NCBI RefSeq assembly: GCF_016808335.1
Contig: NC_053148.1
Span: forward strand, 1,989,001 to 2,053,000
DNA length: 64,000 nucleotides
Direction of reading: 5' to 3'
From: Panicum virgatum
Taxonomy: Eukaryota; Streptophyta; Magnoliopsida; Poales; Poaceae
How positions within the stretch are numbered: position 1 is the stretch's first letter; each line of letters starts with the position of its first letter. A program made the translations under genes and the position numbers. Positions 58,878-64,000 of the stretch are shown piece by piece. The notes beneath the pieces are model-generated. The model saw only the letters and a program-made list of their open reading frames with translations, did not search any database and was not told the DNA's origin.

Positions 58878-60968
58878 TCAGACGGTGAGCCCGCGCATGA
58901 ACTCCCACTCATCATCATCTTCCTCGGCGGCGCCGGCGGCCGACCCCTCCGAGTCGCTGCTCATGCCGCTGCTCTCCCCGCCGGACATCACCGCGGCCTC
59001 GGGGTCGAACACCAGGTACGGCATTGCGCCGAACGCCCTGGCGAGCGACGCGGCCGTGGCGTCGTCGGTCCTCTGCTTGAGCACCTCGAACATCACCTCG
59101 GGCTCGTGCTGCATCGCGCGGAGCACGTCGGCGCACGAGGGCCCCGCCGCCGCGCGCGTCACCGCGAAGCAGTGGGGACCGTCGCTCTGCGACACGCGCA
59201 CCACGCTCGGCCCGCCGAAGAGGTTGTGCAGGCCGCCGAGGGCCTCCTGGTAGGCGCCCCCGAGGAACATGCCCAGGTAGTAGCCGCGGGTGGCGTGGGT
59301 GGGGAGCTCGTGCAGCGGCAGGCTGTGCCTCCCGCCGATGAACTCGCAGACCTTGCCGTCGCTGTCGCAGGTGAGGTCGGAGAGGACGCCGTCGACGGCC
59401 GGCCGCTCCTGCAGGCGCTGGATCGGGATGATGGGGAACTGCTGCCCGATGGCCCACATGTCTGGCAGGGAGGTGAACACGGACAGGTTTATGTGGTAGG
59501 TGCGCGGCGGCTCGGGCGCGCCCATGCCACGGGCGACGATCTCGCAGAAGGCGTCCACCGCGGCGAGGTGCTCCAGGCCCAGGACCCCCTCCTTGAACTG
59601 CTCGGCGGAGCGCCGCTTCAGCTGGTCGGCGTAGAGGCCGCAGGTGTCGTAGTCGCCGCGCACGGCGGCGGCCATGACGTTGCGGTAGTCGGCGCGGCAG
59701 TCATCGGTGAGCTCGTCGAGCAGGTAGGCCGTGGCCGCATCAAGCTGCCCGGGCGCCGTAGCCGAGAAGGCTTCGAACACCAGGACGGAGTGGTGCGACA
59801 CCAGCGCGCGGCCGCTCTCGCTGCAGACGATGGGGTGCGGCACCCCCTTGCGGTCGCAGACGCGGCCCACGGCGGCAACCACGGCCACCGCGTACTCCTC
59901 CAGGCTGTACGCCACGGACATGTCGGTCTGCGCCGAGTGGGTCCCGTCGTAGTCGATGCCGAGGCCGCCGCCAACGTCAATGACGCGCATGCCGGCGCCG
60001 AGGCGGGCGAGCTCGCAGTAGATCTGCGCGGCCTCGCCCACGCCGTCGGAGAGCAGGGCGGTGGTGGGGATCTGGGAGCCGATGTGGAAGTGCAGGAGCT
60101 GGAGGCAGTCGAGCATGCCGATGGCCTTGAGCTTGGTGACCACGGACAGTATCTGGGCGGCGTTGAGGCCGAACTTGCCCTTCTCCCCGGACGTGGAGCC
60201 GAAGTGGCCGGCGTGCTTGGCGCGCAGCTTGGCGCGCATGCCGACGACGGGGCGCACGCCGAGGCGGCGGCTGGCCTCGATGACAATGTCGAGCTCCTCC
60301 TCCTGCTCGAGCACGATGACGGTGTTGAGGCCCATGGTGCGCGCCGTGAGCGCGAGGGAGACGTAGCCGTCGTCCTTGTAGCCGTTGCAGACGAGGAGGG
60401 CGTCGGGGTTGCCGCGCGCGACGAGGCAGCTCATGGCGAGCAGCAGCTCGGGCTTGGAGCCGGCCTCGAGGCCGAAGCGGAATGGCTCGCCGAACTCGAC
60501 AATGTCCTCGACGACGTACCTGTCCTGGTTGCACTTGACCGGGTAGACGCCCTGGTACCTGGAGCCGTAGCCGGTGGAGCGGACGGCGTAGTCGAAGGCG
60601 GCGTTGAGGGTCTCGACGCGGTGGCGCAGCACGTCGGGGAAGCGCACGAGCAGGGGCATGGGCAGGCCGAGGCCGCCGGCCTGGCGCGGGCCCGCGGCCT
60701 TGGCGACGACCTTGGCCAGGTCGATCTCCTGGCCGGGCAGCGTGGCGGCGCCGTGCGGGCGCACGGCGACGTCGCCGTCGTCGTTGACGAAGAAGTATGG
60801 GGCGCCCCAGCCGTCCACGTTGTAGAGCGCGGCGGAGAGGTCGGCGGACCACGCGGCCGCCTCGGGCTTGTCGGTGGCCATGAGCGGGGCGGCCGGGAAG
60901 CGCGCCGCGTCGCAGGACGCGAAGGCGTGCGCCACAGGTGTCGCGGCGTCGACGGCGAGCGCAGGCAT
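58878..60968 (-). CDS. ADC: Arginine decarboxylase, intronless
   Basis: Converts arginine to agmatine and CO2, the first step of the plant agmatine route to putrescine; PLP-dependent, usually plastid- or nucleus-associated. The 696-residue ORF has the family's usual length and, like most plant ADC genes, no intron. Visible landmarks: the PLP-binding lysine in GVYPVKCNQ (Lys145); HFHIGSQ (293-299); the phosphate-binding glycine loop DVGGGLGID (331-339); and the C-terminal active-site cysteine in LTCDSDG (Cys534). The N-terminus is Ala-rich and the C-terminus acidic (EEDDDEWEF). The ATG at 60968 is the first in frame and follows a 620-nt leader with its own TATA box. Codons are extremely GC-rich at the third position, which creates long shadow frames on the opposite strand. 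No defect is seen; ADC1 or ADC2 cannot be told. Confidence 0.98.
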   Translation of the reverse strand: MPALAVDAATPVAHAFASCDAARFPAAPLMATDKPEAAAWSADLSAALYNVDGWGAPYFFVNDDGDVAVRPHGAATLPGQEIDLAKVVAKAAGPRQAGGLGLPMPLLVRFPDVLRHRVETLNAAFDYAVRSTGYGSRYQGVYPVKCNQDRYVVEDIVEFGEPFRFGLEAGSKPELLLAMSCLVARGNPDALLVCNGYKDDGYVSLALTARTMGLNTVIVLEQEEELDIVIEASRRLGVRPVVGMRAKLRAKHAGHFGSTSGEKGKFGLNAAQILSVVTKLKAIGMLDCLQLLHFHIGSQIPTTALLSDGVGEAAQIYCELARLGAGMRVIDVGGGLGIDYDGTHSAQTDMSVAYSLEEYAVAVVAAVGRVCDRKGVPHPIVCSESGRALVSHHSVLVFEAFSATAPGQLDAATAYLLDELTDDCRADYRNVMAAAVRGDYDTCGLYADQLKRRSAEQFKEGVLGLEHLAAVDAFCEIVARGMGAPEPPRTYHINLSVFTSLPDMWAIGQQFPIIPIQRLQERPAVDGVLSDLTCDSDGKVCEFIGGRHSLPLHELPTHATRGYYLGMFLGGAYQEALGGLHNLFGGPSVVRVSQSDGPHCFAVTRAAAGPSCADVLRAMQHEPEVMFEVLKQRTDDATAASLARAFGAMPYLVFDPEAAVMSGGESSGMSSDSEGSAAGAAEEDDDEWEFMRGLTV

Positions 60969-61590
60969 CTCGTCAAATCAAACAACCGGAGAGTCCACAG
61001 GGGGAAAAAATATGTTAGCCTTTTTTTTGGTGGGATTTTGGTTGGTTGGTTCTATGTGCTGTAAAATTGTTGTCTGGATGGTGGTGGTGTTAGCTGCGAA
61101 TGAAGAGAATCGGATGAACAAAAGGAAATGGAACCGGAATTGGATGAGGGGGGGTCGATGAGCTAGCGATAATAATAGGAGAAGAAATGAAAATCAAAGA
61201 AGAAAACAATCGAAATCGAAGGGGATCGAGATCGATTGTGGGGGGTGCCAAAAGAGGAAGTTCTGGAAGGGGAGGTAGAAGAAGTCTAGGACGGGATTTT
61301 GGATCCTGTTGTGAGGAAGGGGGCTTTGCAAGCCGCCGAGGCCGGAGCCCCGGCTACCCCCGCAAACGGAGCCGGCGGTGGGTGCGCGCGCGGCGGGGAG
61401 GGTGGCGTCGCCGGTGGTGGAGCCCGGGCACCCCACGCCGGCGGCGGTCAGGAGGGGGTGGGACGGCGAAGCGCTCGCGCGTTCGTCGGGAGGGGTGGAT
61501 GCGGCGCGGCGCGGCGGCGGCCAATCGGAGGCCGGGAGGGCGAGATGCGGAATGGGCGCGACTGCGCGTCGTGACCGAGGCTGGCGAGGG
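60969..61590 (-). promoter_or_regulatory. ADC 5' leader with GC-rich hairpin
   Basis: About 620 nt from the expected start site to the ATG: very GC-rich and structured in the first half, pyrimidine-rich later. The segment 61410-61442 can fold: GCCGG pairs with CCGGC, TGGGG with CTCCA, and CCCGGG lies in the loop. A conserved GC-rich stem that restrains translation has been reported in plant ADC leaders; whether this is the homologous element needs alignment. A frame without any AUG is open from the TATA box to a TGA at 61194. Confidence 0.7.
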
Positions 61591-61610
61591 TTACGGCCGG
61601 GCGCCGAGGC

Positions 61611-61620
61611 CCCTTTTATA
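61611..61620 (-). promoter_or_regulatory. ADC TATA box
   Basis: TATAAAAGGG on the minus strand, about 643 bp upstream of the ADC ATG; the transcription start is expected near 61585-61590. Confidence 0.8.
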
Positions 61621-61649
61621 GCGGGCCGCGCCTCCCGTGGGCCCCCCAT

Positions 61650-62304
61650 TCACTTTTGCTGGTGGTGGCCTGGCCTGGCTCCGTGGCTGGCTGCGCAGCG
61701 GAGGCTCCTCTACGGCTCTGGGGTAGGTGCGTTGCGTCGCGGTGAGGTTTGAGTTTGACCCCGGGCGTCAGTGGCCGTGAGCGTGCAAGGGTTCAAGGGG
61801 AGGAAGCCGCCTCGTGGCTGGGCGCTGGCTTGACTGGGGGAGGTGGTTGGGCCCGTGAATTGCGACCGGGGCGCTCGGCTTGGGGCGGTTGTTGGACCTG
61901 CACGGCTCGGGCCTGGGGGGTCACGTTCTTTGATCCCTCCCTTGTTCGGTTGCGTCGGATGGGCGGCCCAGATCGGACTTGTGCCGGGTGTTGTATGCGG
62001 TTTACCCGCGCGCCTCTGGGATCCGCTGCGGCGGCCACAGCGGAGAACGGATTCAAAACGCGCGGGGGGCCCGTGAGCGGTGAGCCGCCCAGCCGGGTTT
62101 CTGGCGCCCGGGGAAGAGAAACTCGTTTGACCCGTGCTCTTGCTCTCGCGGCGCGTCCCGAGCCGGCCGCGCTCTCGCCGGCGGCCGCCGCGCCGCGCCG
62201 CGCCGCACCCGCATGGCATCGCACGCCTTTTTCCTCGTTTCTTTTCCGTCGGCGTGCGGGATCAGGGGAAGAATGGTGCGGGTGTTGTCCAGGTGACAAG
62301 GCAC
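61650..62304. other. ADC upstream region, GC-rich
   Basis: ORFs on both strands (for example 61749-62315 plus, 61793-62299 minus) overlap completely and show no domains. Promoter sequence or a decayed gene piece; no gene is called. Confidence 0.4.
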
Positions 62305-62722
62305 CAAGGTTTTAAATAACCGGCTATAGCGGCAGGATAAGATCCATTTGACGCTAAACAGGATAGCCCGCTAATAATCTGCTATGGCCAGCTAAATCAG
62401 CTAAATTACCATCTCTTAGCCTGCTAAATTTCAGTTTGTTTGTGTGAAACTGTGAACTCATTTCTTCGTCGGTCTGTCGTTTGTGTTAGACTTATGGTTG
62501 TTGCATCATCTGAACTTTGTGTTAGATTTGTGAAAGCATGAAGTTGAAGTCCTATGTTGTTTCTCTACATGATGAATTGATGATGCACTGAATATTTTGA
62601 AACTGTGAATTTGATTTGCAAAACAGCTAAATGGGTTAGCTAAGGCTATAGTCGGATATAGCATTTTCTTAGTTTTTGAAAAGATAACCGTTAAGGACCT
62701 TAGCAGGATATTTAAAACCTTG
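62305..62722. mobile_element. hAT-type non-autonomous element
   Basis: 418 bp; perfect terminal inverted repeat CAAGGTTTTAAAT with further inverted similarity (GCTATAG, AGCTAAAT). 8-bp target duplication (C/G)AAGGCAC, 7 of 8 (62297-62304, 62723-62730). From 62731 to 63252 no feature is seen. Confidence 0.85.
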
Positions 62723-63260
62723 GAAGGCACAGGATAAGGAGTGGCTTTGGACCGCGGACAGATCAGATCGGTCTACCATGGAAAATTTCATCTTCTTGGT
62801 TGGTGGACGGATGCCAATTTTGCTCATGTGTAAATCGTACAGTTGTCAAATATATGCCATTAAGGCCAAAATCAATTTACCATTAAGACTAGAATCAAGT
62901 GGTCCAAATATACTATATGTCCGTTTTCCCTAGTATTAGCTCGAGTTACATATATTTCAACTTGGCTGCATTTGAATAGTTAGCCTTCCTGCCATTTATA
63001 CTTCCCGTTGCTTGGTATCTAAGCGGTGACGCCAAAGCTATCGAGGGATAGCATGTTGGAGTTTTGTTCGAAAAAAGATAGCAATGCTGCCAAACAAGAT
63101 TATTGGCTCACATCCGGATTTTATAATGTTGTCGCGATGCCATTCGTCTCCAATGCAAAGTTGAAGTTGCATGAATATTCCAAAAATACTTTATCAATCC
63201 ACTTTGGTGATGTCACCCATCTTCAACACACTAGTTTTGCACCCTTTACCATGTTATACC

Positions 63261-63468
63261 CAGGGGCGGATCTACATGGGGGGCTGGGGGATCAAGCCCC
63301 CTACCTCCCTAAGATCCAAGGATACCCCCCTAAGCCCCCCCCCCCCACCCACCCCCACTATTTTTTAGGATAAAACAATGAAGAGAAAGAGGGGAGGAAG
63401 AGAAGAGGAGGAAGAAGATGATAGTTGATATGAGCCCCCTCTAAATGTTCATCCTAGATTCGCTATTG
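63261..63468. mobile_element. hAT-type MITE
   Basis: 208 bp; left CAGGGGCGGATCTA, right (inverted) CAATAGCGAATCTAGG; perfect 8-bp target duplication GTTATACC (63253-63260, 63469-63476). Contains a purine-rich stretch with GAGGAAGA words, as in the copy at 35479-35685. The remaining 63477-64000 holds no feature. Confidence 0.9.
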
Positions 63469-64000
63469 GTTATACCACCCTACAATGCATGGCAACTGAC
63501 ACTATGCACCCATCTTCCACCATCGATCAACCGATCTTATGACCATCGTGCTTCTTTCACTAAGGTGGACATGCATGAACCATGCATGACCTAATTAGTA
63601 ATTACATCCCTACCTTTATTCATCATGTAGGCTAAAACCTAGTTTATCCATCATCTTTTTGTAGTGTCACGGGTCTTTGCCACCTCACCACTGTTGTTCC
63701 TCATTGTCACACCGTTCTCCACCATCATCTCACTGACGTTGGACACCGCTCGATCTCCACCACCAGCCAGACAATGCTACGAATTGCTCTCCACCACCGA
63801 TCAACCAACGCGATGAAGCACCACATACCCATCACTTTCTTTGTCTCTAAGCTAGGCATGTGCAAACAATAGCTTGATTTTAGGACACTTTTACGACCAA
63901 AGAAAAGTTTGATGTCCTACTAGTTCTTCTAAAGTGAATTGAGGAGCACATGTGACGAGATTTGGTGCCTTGGTGAGGCCCCACTGCATAAGGGTGATGC

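Noticed and set aside
58806..61064. 752-codon plus-strand ORF opposite ADC
   Set aside because: It is a shadow of GC-rich third codon positions on the ADC strand; composition is anomalous and no domain is present, while the minus-strand frame is a complete enzyme.
61749..62315. Divergent gene upstream of ADC
   Set aside because: Plus and minus ORFs overlap fully, both typical of GC-rich random sequence; no TATA, splice or domain support.
1..64000. CRISPR arrays, tRNA or rRNA genes, bacterial-type operons
   Set aside because: No regularly spaced identical repeats, cloverleaf genes or rRNA motifs were noticed; gene structure and repeats are those of a plant nuclear genome.

Overview
This window is plant nuclear DNA, almost certainly from a grass. 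The evidence is: a GC-rich, intronless arginine decarboxylase gene; a ten-exon plastid-type indole-3-glycerol-phosphate synthase gene; a DUF4220/DUF594 membrane-protein gene of the kind amplified in grasses; and a dense load of grass-type MITEs, MULEs, hAT elements and L1-clade LINEs. A panicoid grass fits, but the species cannot be fixed from the sequence. No rRNA, tRNA or CRISPR array was seen.

Layout. 1-2291 is the decayed 3' part of a plus-strand LINE. 5.1-7.6 kb holds copies of a GC-rich repeat family marked by a 31-33 bp palindrome; another copy lies at 24.6-25.0 kb. 7692-9311 and 9694-11477 are two neighbouring Pack-MULE-like elements, each with long TIRs and a perfect 9-bp target duplication. 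11.8-14.7 kb is a DUF4220/DUF594 gene split by a hAT element (perfect 8-bp duplication) and carrying one in-frame stop. 16.7-23.1 kb is a minus-strand, nearly full-length but broken LINE. 24.3-24.5 kb is a captured cyclophilin fragment. 26.4-30.3 kb is the intact IGPS gene (minus strand). 32.5-34.1 kb is a possible Helitron. 35.2-36.0 kb is a solo LTR with a hAT MITE nested inside. 36-42.5 kb is mostly noncoding, with degenerate tandem repeats and possible exons of an unknown gene. 42.5-48.3 kb holds a hAT element, a large foldback MULE-MITE, a 5'-truncated LINE and old segmental duplicates. 48.3-51.5 kb holds four MITEs. 52.8-57.4 kb is a formerly autonomous MULE with a transposase broken by two frameshifts. 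58.9-61.7 kb is the ADC gene with its TATA box and long GC-rich leader. Two further hAT-type elements lie upstream of ADC.

How it works together. The two clearly functional genes are metabolic: IGPS makes the indole-ring precursor in plastid tryptophan synthesis, and ADC opens the arginine route to putrescine. They are 30 kb apart and nothing suggests co-regulation. Most of the rest is transposon history, unusually legible because many target-site duplications are still intact. I found no clear new multigene system. The best candidates for novelty are the palindrome-bearing repeat family, the neighbouring GC-rich Pack-MULEs and the structured ADC leader. All boundaries and homologies were read by eye; no alignment or database search was run.
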